30,039 bases of DNA, taken from CAYMUL01 sp964393605 (lineage in GTDB: Bacteria; Bacteroidota; Ignavibacteria; Ignavibacteriales; Ignavibacteriaceae). The DNA lies in NCBI GenBank assembly GCA_964393605.1, contig CAYMUL010000039.1:1-30039 (forward strand). The letters are read 5' to 3'. Each line of letters starts with the position of its first letter. Within the stretch, counting starts at the first letter, position 1. The position numbers and the translations under genes are program-made. Positions 8,387 through 16,110 of the stretch are shown here, piece by piece. The notes below the pieces were generated by a model. It did no database searches. It was given only the letters and a program-made list of their open reading frames with translations, and had not been told where the DNA came from.

Positions 8387-8800
8387 ATGCAAAGATTAAC
8401 ACATATCAACGAACAATCTTTAAAATTAATTAAACAGATTCCCAGTGATAAGCTAAAGTTAATTTTGAAGATAATGAAGATAGACCGAAACGGGAAGATA
8501 CTTGTTGAAACGGTATCTAAATCACCGTATTTCTTTTTTGCTTTAATTGTGTATTTCATCTCCGGTAAAATTACTTTTTTCAGCCTAAGTGGATTGGAAA
8601 CTATTTTCGATTTTAAGGAGATCATTTCATATTTATTTGGACTTATATGCTTAATTTTTGCCCTACTTCAAAACAAACTTAGAAAAAAAACAGTCAAGGA
8701 ATTAGCTCAAAAGATTAAAGAATTAGAACTCATTATTGACCCGAACCGAAAATCGAGTAATTTAACAAACATTGGAGAAACAAATGCAGATGACAAGTGA
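8387..8800 (+). CDS. Unknown small membrane protein with C-terminal helix
   Basis: I do not recognise this 137-residue protein. It has a polar, lysine-rich N-terminus (about 1-45), two hydrophobic spans (about 46-64 and 80-95), and a charged C-terminal segment from about 96 with heptad-like spacing (KKTVKELAQKIKELELI), likely a coiled coil. This suggests a membrane-anchored protein with a cytoplasmic helical tail. The start is an ATG with only an AAGAAAA-like purine run upstream. It overlaps the next gene by 17 bases when the latter starts at its best ATG, so the two are probably translated together. The flanks are ORF debris and house-keeping genes, so this looks like an accessory insertion. 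Confidence 0.65.
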   Translation: MQRLTHINEQSLKLIKQIPSDKLKLILKIMKIDRNGKILVETVSKSPYFFFALIVYFISGKITFFSLSGLETIFDFKEIISYLFGLICLIFALLQNKLRKKTVKELAQKIKELELIIDPNRKSSNLTNIGETNADDK

Positions 8801-9383
8801 ACTAGCTGTATTAATCGTAGTGATTAATTTGTTTTTTATTTATTGGATCTGGGACGCAGGCATTAGAAAGATAATCTTAAATCAATATCGTCACGAACTA
8901 TTCATGTTGCGTCATAATTTATTATTATTTGCTGCGAAAAATAATTTAGTACTAACCTCATCAAGTTATACTCAAATTAGGGATATTATTAATAATAACA
9001 TCCGTTTCGCTCACAAACTAAATTATATATATTTTATTTTTATGCTCAACAAACTGCGAAAACATTCCGGATTATTATCGGATGCACAAAATGACCTTTT
9101 AGCAGTCTTAAATTCAGAAAAAAATGAAGAATTTCGACAAAGTTATTCAAAATATCTCGAAAGATTATCTTATATAAATTATAAGTATTTAGTGATCTCA
9201 AGTCCGATGGTTTGGCTTAAAATTTTTTTCAAAATATTTCTAATGCTAATAAAGAATTTTGGTATCTCTTTAAATGACTCATTCAAAAAAGTTATTAAAA
9301 CCTATCAGAGCAATAACCCAGAATTTTATGAATTGGTCTACATGGAAAAAGAAATAGAGCGATGTAATTTTATTTTTGGGTAA
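8784..9383 (+). CDS. Unknown membrane-anchored protein, partner of the preceding gene
   Basis: A 199-residue protein of unknown family. I chose the ATG at 8784 because GGAG (8774-8777) sits six bases in front of it; a TTG at 8772 would add four residues. A single hydrophobic span near the N-terminus (about 5-22, including AVLIVVINLFFIYWIWDAG) is followed by a long, mostly helical, lysine- and tyrosine-rich region that begins with the basic stretch NQYRHELFMLRHNL. A second weakly hydrophobic patch lies at about 140-160. The topology suggests an N-terminal anchor with a cytoplasmic domain. It overlaps the upstream membrane gene and likely forms a complex with its product. It is unusually AT-rich in codon choice. 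No catalytic motif is visible. Confidence 0.65.
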   Translation: MQMTSELAVLIVVINLFFIYWIWDAGIRKIILNQYRHELFMLRHNLLLFAAKNNLVLTSSSYTQIRDIINNNIRFAHKLNYIYFIFMLNKLRKHSGLLSDAQNDLLAVLNSEKNEEFRQSYSKYLERLSYINYKYLVISSPMVWLKIFFKIFLMLIKNFGISLNDSFKKVIKTYQSNNPEFYELVYMEKEIERCNFIFG

Positions 9384-9521
9384 CTAATTTCTTATTACTT
9401 AAAATAAACAATATCTATACCAAAATATGATTCGGTTTATCGCAATTAAATAAAATGAAACATCTAATTTTTTAAAATCCAGATAACACATTTTTCAGAA
9501 ATACAGTCTTTTCCAACTTTC

Positions 9522-10709
9522 TCACTTTAACAAAATTACATCCTCTTGGGGATGCGTCAGATATCTGCTTCCATTTTTTTCTACAATCACCATTTCTTCC
9601 ATCGTCATGGTTCCGTAACCTGCGACTGGCAAGCGGGGTTCTATAGTAAAGATTTGATTTTCTTCCACGAAAAGATACGGCGCATTTTTGTAACGCTCCC
9701 AACGAGGAAATAAACCGGCACCGCCATCGTGAACATTTCTACCGACTTGATGTCCCAACCCATGCGGATATTCTTCATATCCATTTTCAACTATAAAATT
9801 TCTCGCGGCATCATCGACAATACAACCCTGTATACCCGGCTTCAAAGTGTTGAACGCACGAGTGATTGATTCTTTTAAAACATCAAAACCGCGCCGCACC
9901 TCTTGCGGAACGGCAGTTTCGCCATCGCGTAAAACATACCACGTTCTTTGCATGTCTGAACAATAGCCATCAAACTTAATACCGAAATCAACATTGACGA
10001 GATGCCCTTTTTCAACTTTGCGATCTGTCGGTGCGGCGTGCGCTCCGGCTGTGTCGGGTCCGGTGAAAACTGCCGGACAATGATCTTCATCCCATGCTAA
10101 TTCAAACCCTCCTTTAGCCGCCATTGATTTGATGAATGAGGCAATGTCTTTTTCTGTTTTTCCGGCTGAGATAAATTTTGTCATTTCGTCGAACATTCTT
10201 TCAGTTTCCGCAATAGCTTTATTGATGAGTTCAATTTCTGAAACCGATTTCCTCCCTTTTAGTGCGGCAACGATCTCTTCCGAAGAAACAAATCGCTCAG
10301 ATATGTTTGTTTCTTTAAGATGATCTTTTAAAATCAAATATAAACCGTGCGTTAATCCATCAGCAAGGTTTGAGTTCATCGAATAATTAAGAGCAATTTT
10401 CTGCGGAGAATTTTTTTCTAAATATTCCAGCAAAGGTTGTTTGATTGATTGAACATATCCCGTAATATTTTTGAATGATCCGGTGGTTTCAAGGTTCGGA
10501 ACTTCGAGCGAGCCAACTATTGCAGTTGTATCTCCACTCTTATTTATAATAAATGCCGATTGCCATGTTGCGTTTGTTCCGACAATCATATCGAGCATCG
10601 GATCATGAATGGTTGAACTTTCGCGAACGAATGTTATCCACAAATCAATTTTTTTTTCGTTAAGAATTTCTACTGCCTGATTAATTTTTTCTTTTATTAA
10701 TTGTTGCAA
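9522..10709 (-). CDS. Xaa-Pro aminopeptidase family M24 metallopeptidase
   Basis: Cytosolic dinuclear-metal peptidase of the M24 pita-bread fold, expected to remove N-terminal residues preceding proline. The 395 residues divide into a creatinase-like N-terminal domain (about 1-150) and a catalytic domain (about 160-395). The five metal ligands can be placed: Asp241 (NVDFG), Asp252 (CSDMQRT), His320 (GLGHQVG), Glu357 (FTIEPRL) and Glu371 or Glu372 (TMEEMVIVE). All are intact, so it should be active; prolidase specificity cannot be excluded. The gene lies downstream of glutamate dehydrogenase in the same orientation, but a strong terminator ends only about 21 bases before its ATG. Its own promoter therefore must overlap that region, or it depends on read-through. 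Confidence 0.93.
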   Translation of the reverse strand: MQQLIKEKINQAVEILNEKKIDLWITFVRESSTIHDPMLDMIVGTNATWQSAFIINKSGDTTAIVGSLEVPNLETTGSFKNITGYVQSIKQPLLEYLEKNSPQKIALNYSMNSNLADGLTHGLYLILKDHLKETNISERFVSSEEIVAALKGRKSVSEIELINKAIAETERMFDEMTKFISAGKTEKDIASFIKSMAAKGGFELAWDEDHCPAVFTGPDTAGAHAAPTDRKVEKGHLVNVDFGIKFDGYCSDMQRTWYVLRDGETAVPQEVRRGFDVLKESITRAFNTLKPGIQGCIVDDAARNFIVENGYEEYPHGLGHQVGRNVHDGGAGLFPRWERYKNAPYLFVEENQIFTIEPRLPVAGYGTMTMEEMVIVEKNGSRYLTHPQEDVILLK

Positions 10710-10730
10710 GATTTTTCACCTTCTGCTATT

Positions 10731-10767
10731 AAAAAAAATAGTGATGAGGAGAATGAACTCCTCATCA
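10731..10767 (-). terminator. Rho-independent terminator after glutamate dehydrogenase
   Basis: On the minus strand GTGATGAGGAG and CTCCTCATCAC form a perfect 11-bp stem with a 5-6 nt loop, followed by TA and a run of eight T. It lies about 58 bases after the dehydrogenase stop and about 21 bases before the aminopeptidase start. Confidence 0.9.
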
Positions 10768-10785
10768 CCTTCCGTTGCCTCGATA

Positions 10786-10813
10786 GCAAAAAATCGAATA
10801 AACGATTCTTTGC
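10786..10813 (-). other. Second hairpin in the dehydrogenase 3' region
   Basis: GCAAAGAATCG and CGATTTTTTGC pair over 11 positions with one G-U wobble around the loop TTTATT (minus strand). It starts 11 bases after the dehydrogenase stop and is not followed by a T-tract, so it may protect the 3' end or act in tandem with the terminator. Confidence 0.55.
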
Positions 10814-10824
10814 TTCGAAAAAAA

Positions 10825-12255
10825 TTATGGAAAGATTCCGAGGTTGTAATAAGAAACCGCAACTTTATCAATTGCACTGATAAATGCGGCTGTGCGTAAG
10901 TCCGGAATTTTTTTATTCTTGTTCTTTACCTCACGAATATTATGATACGCAGTAATCATTGTTTCTTCCAAACCTGAATTTACGAGATCAATTTCATCGG
11001 CACCGTGAACGAGGACGTTTCTTCTTGAATCACTCAGTTTTCTTCCTGTAGATTCTTCAATAGTATCGGCAATGTTTTTGAACATCAACTCTTCAAATCT
11101 TTTTTCCATTCTTCCGAAACGAACGTGAGATAAATTTTTCAACCATTCAAAGTATGATACCGTAACACCGCCTGCATTCAAGTAAAGATCGGGAACAATC
11201 ATTATTCCTTTCTTTAAAAGAATTTTTTCCGCTTCGGGTGTGATAGGTCCGTTTGCACCTTCGCCGATAATCTTTGCTTTGATATTCGGTGCGTTGTCTG
11301 CATGAATCTGATTTTCCAGAGCGGCGGGAATTAATATATCGCACTCATGTTCCAGAAGAGTATTTCCCTTTGCGTAGTTCTTTGCTTTTTTGAAATTCAA
11401 AATCGAGCCGGTTGCTTTTCGATGATTAAAAACCTCATCGACATCTAGACCATGTTCGTCATAAATAGCGCCTTCATATTCAACCAAGCCGACAATTATT
11501 CCGCCTCCTTCAGCGCAAAATTTTGCGGCATGATAGCCGACGTTTCCTAATCCTTGAACAATAATTTTCTTTCCTTCAATTCCGGTTGCGATCCCAAGTT
11601 TTTTCATATCTTCCGCAATCGAACAGGCTTCACGCAAACCAAAATAAACACCGCGTCCGGTAGCTTCGCGTCTTCCGCGAATTCCACCGAGGTGAACAGG
11701 CTTACCTGTTACGCAACCAACAGCATCAATCTGTCCGGAACTAAAAGCCTGATAAGTATCCATAATCCACGCCATTTCTCTTTCACCGGTTCCATAATCG
11801 GGTGCGGGTACATCAACGCCGGGACCGATAAAATTTTTCTTTATTAATTCTGCAGTGTAACGGCGCGTGATATTTTGAAGTTCATGCTCGGTATATTTTT
11901 TAGGATCAATTCTAATTCCTCCTTTAGCTCCGCCGAAAGGAACATCGACAACCGCACACTTGTAAGTCATAAGCGCCGCTAATGCCATAACTTCATCTTG
12001 AGAAACGGACATGGAATAACGTATTCCACCTTTAACGGGAAGTTTATGCTGGCTATGTTCGGCACGATAAGCTTCAATAACTTCGTAGCCGTCGCCGCGC
12101 CGAATCGGGAAGCGCATTCGATAGACACTATTACAATATTTTATTTGATCCAATAATCCTTGCGGATAATCTGTGTAGCTCGCCGCGTTTTCAAAATATG
12201 ATAACACGTCATCGAAAAAGCTATGTTTCCTTTTTGCTTCAATGTTGTTTTGCAT
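10825..12255 (-). CDS. gdhA: Glutamate dehydrogenase (Glu/Leu/Phe/Val dehydrogenase family)
   Basis: Cytosolic NAD(P)-dependent enzyme linking glutamate to 2-oxoglutarate and ammonia. The 476 residues comprise an N-terminal substrate domain and a C-terminal Rossmann domain. Active-site lysines are Lys75 (LPVKGGIRY), Lys99 (LMTYKCA) and the catalytic Lys111 (FGGAKGGI); Asp153 lies in PAPDYGTGE. The dinucleotide motif IIVQGLGNVGYHAA is near residue 235. EGANGPITPEA and LNAGGVTVSYFEW are further family signatures. The coenzyme cannot be decided from what I can see. The ATG has CCGGAG seven to eight bases upstream. The gene is divergent from the antiporter gene, with about 130 bases between them for both promoters, and ends at two hairpins. 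Confidence 0.96.
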   Translation of the reverse strand: MQNNIEAKRKHSFFDDVLSYFENAASYTDYPQGLLDQIKYCNSVYRMRFPIRRGDGYEVIEAYRAEHSQHKLPVKGGIRYSMSVSQDEVMALAALMTYKCAVVDVPFGGAKGGIRIDPKKYTEHELQNITRRYTAELIKKNFIGPGVDVPAPDYGTGEREMAWIMDTYQAFSSGQIDAVGCVTGKPVHLGGIRGRREATGRGVYFGLREACSIAEDMKKLGIATGIEGKKIIVQGLGNVGYHAAKFCAEGGGIIVGLVEYEGAIYDEHGLDVDEVFNHRKATGSILNFKKAKNYAKGNTLLEHECDILIPAALENQIHADNAPNIKAKIIGEGANGPITPEAEKILLKKGIMIVPDLYLNAGGVTVSYFEWLKNLSHVRFGRMEKRFEELMFKNIADTIEESTGRKLSDSRRNVLVHGADEIDLVNSGLEETMITAYHNIREVKNKNKKIPDLRTAAFISAIDKVAVSYYNLGIFP

Positions 12256-12385
12256 AGTTGCTCCGGTTTGTTTTTTATGTTTTGTAAAGATATATTAAAG
12301 ACGAAATCCTTATCACTTTATTTTATGAAAGGAAACTTACTTAATTGAAAATTTATTGGCAAGAAAATAAATCTGATTTGACTTG

Positions 12386-14359
12386 ATGCATAAGTTTGCA
12401 ATTTTTAAAGAACTGGTTATAATATTTGCGGTCTCGTTACCGATACTTATACTTTTCAAGCGTTTAAAACTCTCGAGCGTTGTAGGTCTTTTAATTGCCG
12501 GAATTTTTATTGGTCCCTACGGATTCAAGCTTATCTATAATAAAGAAGCCGTTGAAGTCATGGCGGAAATCGGTGTGATTCTATTGCTGTTTTATATCGG
12601 ACTGGAATTTTCGATACAAAGATTAATAAAGATGAAACGGTTACTTTTTCTCGCAGGCGGCTCGCAAGTTTTAATCACAATTCTTTGTACCGCGTTAATA
12701 TTATTTTTTTTCGCATTCGAAGTTAAGCAGGCAATATTTTTAGGAATACTCGTCGCACTTTCAAGCACTGCAATTGTTTTAAAGATTTTGATTGATGAAA
12801 ATCTTTTGAACGCTCCGCACGGACAAATATCCGTTGCAGTATTAATTTTTCAAGATATAATGATTGTACCATTATTCATTATCGTACCGATGCTTGGCGG
12901 AGGAAATTTTTCTGATGGTTCAAATCCTTTTGTAAAAATATTAATTTCGTTCGGCGCGGTGATTACAATTTTATTTTCGCTGCGATGGCTGACTCCGAAA
13001 ATTTTAGATACGCTAACCAAAACAAGAACTCGAGAAATATTTATGATGGGAATTTTATTTCTACTTTTCGGAACGGCAATTCTAACGGAGCTTGCCGGTT
13101 TATCGCTTGGCATCGGGGCGTTTATAGCGGGAGTAATATTATCCGAATCGGAATACAATCATCAAGTTGTTTCAGAAATAATGCCGTTGAAAGATACGTT
13201 CAACAGTTTGTTTTTCGTTTCCGTGGGAATGTTATTGAATCTTTCCTTCGTCTCGCAGAATGAATTTAATATTGCCGTAACAACAATTTCAATTTTTGCT
13301 TTAAAGACATTAATAATATTTGCAATTGTGAAGATGATGAAGTATCCGCTCCGAACCGCAATAATAGCTGGGCTTACGCTTTCGCAAGTCGGAGAATTTT
13401 CGTTCATGCTCGCGCTTCTCGGGAAGGAATCATTTCTGATTGACGACAATCTTTTTAATTCATTTCTTTCCGCTTCGATAATTACGATGACGGCAACTCC
13501 CTTTTTGATAAAGTACTCGGAGAATATCGCTTCCATTTTTGTCGGCTCTTCCTCGCAAAAAGAAATTTCGGAAATAGAAATTTTTGAAAAACTCTCCGGA
13601 CATGTTGTGATTGCCGGTTTTGGTTTAAACGGGAGAAATCTTGCAAACGTACTAAAAGAAACGGGAACTCCGTACGCAATTATTGAAATGAATCCACAAA
13701 CTGTAAAACATTTTAAGAAGATAGGAGAAAAAATAATTTTCGGCGATTCGACACGTACCGATATTTTGCAAGCGGCGCAGATTGAGAGTGCAAAAGTTTT
13801 TGTAATTGCAATTTCGGATAAGAATGCTTCTCTCTATTCTCTTCAAACAGCAAAGAAATTGAATCCTCAATTGCACTGCATTGTACGCACGAGATATGTC
13901 AGTGAAGTTGACAATCTGAAATCTTACGGCGCTGATGAAGTTATTCCCGAAGAGTTCGAAACTTCATTACAAATATTCAAATCGGTTTTAAGCAAATATC
14001 ACGTGCCGATGAATATCATCATGCGGCAAATAAATATCATTCGTTCCGAATCTTATAAAAAATTGAGGAGCGAAACAGAGTTGAATTCAATTTTAAATTT
14101 GGATGAAATACTTGCCGCAGGTTTAACGGAAACTTATTATGTCGAAACCGGAAACATTTTCAGCGATAAAAAACTTGAAGAGATTAATCTCCGCGCAAAA
14201 ACAAATTCTACAATAATTGCAATCGTGCGGGAAGGAAATACGATTAGCAATCCCGGACCGACCGCTATACTTAGAGCCGGAGATACAATTGTTATAACCG
14301 GCACGCACAAAGCTGTTGATGACGCAATCATTTACTTGAATGGAGAATTAAACAAATAA
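12386..14359 (+). CDS. CPA2-family cation:proton antiporter with RCK (TrkA) domains
   Basis: Inner-membrane monovalent cation/proton antiporter of the KefB/KefC type, used in potassium and pH homeostasis. Of 657 residues, about 1-385 form a dozen or so hydrophobic spans, starting with the family-like stretches LSSVVGLLIAGIFIGPYGF and GVILLLFYIGLEFS. An RCK-N domain follows at about 400-520 with the nucleotide-binding motif HVVIAGFGLNGRNLA, then an RCK-C domain at about 565-657 ending GDTIVITGTHKAVDDA. I prefer the ATG at 12386 over a TTG one codon upstream; neither has a Shine-Dalgarno sequence. The hydrolase gene follows after 14 bases in the same direction. RCK domains usually sense nucleotides or cations; which one applies here is not visible. 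Confidence 0.93.
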   Translation: MHKFAIFKELVIIFAVSLPILILFKRLKLSSVVGLLIAGIFIGPYGFKLIYNKEAVEVMAEIGVILLLFYIGLEFSIQRLIKMKRLLFLAGGSQVLITILCTALILFFFAFEVKQAIFLGILVALSSTAIVLKILIDENLLNAPHGQISVAVLIFQDIMIVPLFIIVPMLGGGNFSDGSNPFVKILISFGAVITILFSLRWLTPKILDTLTKTRTREIFMMGILFLLFGTAILTELAGLSLGIGAFIAGVILSESEYNHQVVSEIMPLKDTFNSLFFVSVGMLLNLSFVSQNEFNIAVTTISIFALKTLIIFAIVKMMKYPLRTAIIAGLTLSQVGEFSFMLALLGKESFLIDDNLFNSFLSASIITMTATPFLIKYSENIASIFVGSSSQKEISEIEIFEKLSGHVVIAGFGLNGRNLANVLKETGTPYAIIEMNPQTVKHFKKIGEKIIFGDSTRTDILQAAQIESAKVFVIAISDKNASLYSLQTAKKLNPQLHCIVRTRYVSEVDNLKSYGADEVIPEEFETSLQIFKSVLSKYHVPMNIIMRQINIIRSESYKKLRSETELNSILNLDEILAAGLTETYYVETGNIFSDKKLEEINLRAKTNSTIIAIVREGNTISNPGPTAILRAGDTIVITGTHKAVDDAIIYLNGELNK

Positions 14360-14373
14360 CAAATGGAAGAAAT

Positions 14374-15162
14374 ATGAGTAAAAAAATTCATAGCATCGCC
14401 GTTTATGAATACGGCAATAAAGAAAATCAATCGATAATTTTCATTCACGGATTTCCTTTTAATTCATACATGTGGCGCGGACAAACTTCACACTTCAAAG
14501 AAAATTACCATTGCGTCGCGTATGATATTCGCGGCTTCGGTTCATCGGATACAGGAGATTCAATCTTAACAATGGAAATATTCGTCGATGATCTTTTCAT
14601 GTTGATAGATGAGATGCATCTCCGTAAGCCGATTGTTTGTGGGCTTTCGATGGGAGGATACATTTTGCTTCGCGCAGTTGAAAGAGATGAATCCCGTTTC
14701 GGCGGAATAATTCTTTGCGATACAAAATCGGAAGCGGATTCGAACGAAGTGAAAATTAAACGGGCAAATAATATTAAAAAGATAGATCAATCCGGTACCG
14801 AAAAATTTGTGGAAGATTTTGTGCCGACTACTTTAAAGCCTGAATCGATTGCAAAACTTGGAAACGGATACACTCATTTGTTAAATCTATGGAAAACCAC
14901 TTCGGCAAAAACGGTGAAGGCGTCGCTGCTTGCAATGGCGGCACGAACAGATACAACCGGTTACTTAAAAAATATTTCTGTGCCGACACTTTTAATTTGC
15001 GGTGAAGAGGATGCGCTGACTCCTCCTCCGGTAATGAGCGCAATGAAAAGTGAAATTAAGAATTCAGAGTTAGTTATTGTTAAAGAAGCGGCACATCTCG
15101 CACCCTTAGAAAACGCCGATGAAACCAATGCGGCAATAGAAAAGTTTTTGACGAGAATTTAG
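14374..15162 (+). CDS. Alpha/beta-fold hydrolase
   Basis: A 262-residue cytosolic serine hydrolase. The oxyanion strand is FIHGFPFN (about 23-30). The nucleophile elbow GLSMGG has Ser92. Asp213 in GEEDALTPP and His241 in AAHLAPLE complete the triad, so the enzyme looks active. The pattern resembles esterase, 3-oxoadipate enol-lactonase-like and haloperoxidase-like members, but substrate cannot be assigned. GGAAGAA lies just upstream of the ATG. It follows the antiporter by 14 bases and is probably co-transcribed with it, although a functional link is not obvious. Confidence 0.9.
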   Translation: MSKKIHSIAVYEYGNKENQSIIFIHGFPFNSYMWRGQTSHFKENYHCVAYDIRGFGSSDTGDSILTMEIFVDDLFMLIDEMHLRKPIVCGLSMGGYILLRAVERDESRFGGIILCDTKSEADSNEVKIKRANNIKKIDQSGTEKFVEDFVPTTLKPESIAKLGNGYTHLLNLWKTTSAKTVKASLLAMAARTDTTGYLKNISVPTLLICGEEDALTPPPVMSAMKSEIKNSELVIVKEAAHLAPLENADETNAAIEKFLTRI

Positions 15163-15225
15163 TTTTGGATCTGAAGATTGTAGATTCAATATCGATCTAT
15201 TAACATATCACCTAACGCAAAATAG

Positions 15226-15250
15226 TTAGTCGAAACTCTGTTTCGACTAA
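15226..15250. repeat. Perfect 11-bp hairpin with 3-nt loop
   Basis: TTAGTCGAAAC and GTTTCGACTAA pair perfectly around TCT. No T-tract follows on either side, so it is not a normal terminator. It lies between the convergent hydrolase and nucleotidyltransferase genes, in the space where the rest of a HEPN gene would be expected. Confidence 0.7.
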
Positions 15251-15277
15251 TTACATACGAATAGGGAATCAGAGAAT

Positions 15278-15324
15278 GCGATTCAGAGAATCGCCTTACG
15301 GTTGTCATCATTTGGTAAGCGATT
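15278..15324. repeat. Overlapping alternative hairpins at the HEPN break
   Basis: GCGATTC/GAATCGC (278-284 with 288-294 of this kilobase) form a perfect 7-bp stem on loop AGA. The same right arm plus CTTA can instead pair with TAAGCGATT at 15316-15324, so two folds exclude each other. A neighbouring TCAGAGAAT motif is repeated at 15269 and 15283. The second fold extends into the surviving HEPN codons. Confidence 0.5.
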
Positions 15325-15379
15325 TAATAAATTGGATTTCGTCCCAGATATGCTGAAGATAAACGTGATCATGCTTCAT
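15308..15379 (-). pseudogene. Truncated HEPN (DUF86-like) toxin, N-terminal 23 codons only
   Basis: An ATG overlapping the end of the nucleotidyltransferase gene opens a frame reading MKHDHVYLQHIWDEIQFIKS, then three more residues and TGA. This matches how DUF86/HEPN toxins of MNT-HEPN pairs begin: a short charged start, then a long helix of the form YLxHIxxxIxxI. Full-length members have roughly 100-140 residues and carry the RNase motif RxxxxH much later, so that motif is missing here. Past the stop no frame continues the family; the sequence becomes hairpin-rich instead. The overlapping gene order, antitoxin first, supports the identification. Recognition rests on a short match, so I remain cautious. 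Confidence 0.55.
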
Positions 15380-15668
15380 ACCATTTTAACTCGTTTTTTA
15401 TGTAAGGTAAAATGTAAGGGCTAATACCCGCTTCAGTTATCAATTCAACTTTTCTACCAAATAATTTCCGTAGCTCAAAGGAAAGGTCTATTAAGTTATC
15501 GACACTCTTTTTATCAAACTCCACAAGAAAATCGATATCGCTTCTCGCAGAGATTTCATCTCTTGAGCCAGAACCAAATAAGCCGATTCGCCTGACAGAA
15601 TATTTTTTTAAAAGAATCGAATTCCGCTCGAGTATATCCAGTATTTTTTTAGAGTTGATGTTTTTCAT
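15369..15668 (-). CDS. mntA: MNT-type nucleotidyltransferase (antitoxin of a HEPN/MNT pair)
   Basis: Small minimal nucleotidyltransferase of 99 residues. The motif IGLFGSGSRDEISARSDIDF carries the GS and the SDxD metal-binding pair of this superfamily and looks intact. In MntA-HepT systems such proteins modify (AMPylate) and silence the HEPN RNase toxin. I chose the ATG at 15668 because the product then has the usual length of about 100 residues; an upstream ATG at 15725 would add 19 residues (MNFLARTIFAYLS...) without a better ribosome site. Its last codons overlap the start of a HEPN gene that is broken after 23 codons. The antitoxin therefore appears to have outlived its toxin. Confidence 0.85.
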   Translation of the reverse strand: MKNINSKKILDILERNSILLKKYSVRRIGLFGSGSRDEISARSDIDFLVEFDKKSVDNLIDLSFELRKLFGRKVELITEAGISPYILPYIKNELKWYEA

Positions 15669-15809
15669 TTCATACACAGATTTCACACTCAAATATGCAA
15701 AAATTGTTCGCGCTAAAAAATTCATTTAAGAATTTTTCACATTCTTATCTTCATTAAATTTCGTTTGATAAAATTTTTATTTCTTGTTTCAAAAAGAAAG
15801 GATTCAATA

Positions 15810-15989
15810 ATGAGCGGTGACAAAGTAATGTTTAAAAACGTCGATAATGCAAGCATGATGGGAGGTCTTTGGTGCATGGGGTGGTTATTTACACTTGGAT
15901 TCCTTGATGTTTCATTCTTCAAAGGATTGCTTGCGATAATACTTTGGCCCTACTACATCGGGCAACACATTGCAACGCTGATGAAATAA
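15810..15989 (+). CDS. Small membrane protein with WPYYIG motif
   Basis: A 59-residue protein beginning MSGDKVMFKNVD. I chose this ATG because AAGAAAGGA lies seven bases upstream; an upstream in-frame ATG at 15765 would add 15 residues without a ribosome site. A polar N-terminus is followed by two hydrophobic segments (about 17-33 and 36-55) ending in ILWPYYIGQHIATLMK, suggesting a hairpin in the inner membrane. Short proteins with a Trp-Pro-Tyr-Tyr segment recur in bacteria, but I know no function. It stands alone, divergent from the nucleotidyltransferase. Confidence 0.6.
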   Translation: MSGDKVMFKNVDNASMMGGLWCMGWLFTLGFLDVSFFKGLLAIILWPYYIGQHIATLMK

Positions 15990-16073
15990 GAGAAAATATT
16001 TTTCATCTTTCCTTGCAGATAATTCTATTTCGTAAGAATATTTATCAACCGTAAGAAGAATCTTACTTTTCAT

Positions 16074-16110
16074 CTTACACTTACCCTTACTCTTACACTT
16101 ACACTTACTC
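16074..16110. repeat. Imperfect hexamer repeat (CTTACA/CTTACC/CTTACT)
   Basis: About six tandem units of CTTACN(N) run through this short stretch, which lies between the small membrane protein and the LytTR regulator gene. On the minus strand it would read as alternating lysine with serine, cysteine or glycine codons. I see no sign that this is a gene; it looks like a simple-sequence tract. Confidence 0.5.
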
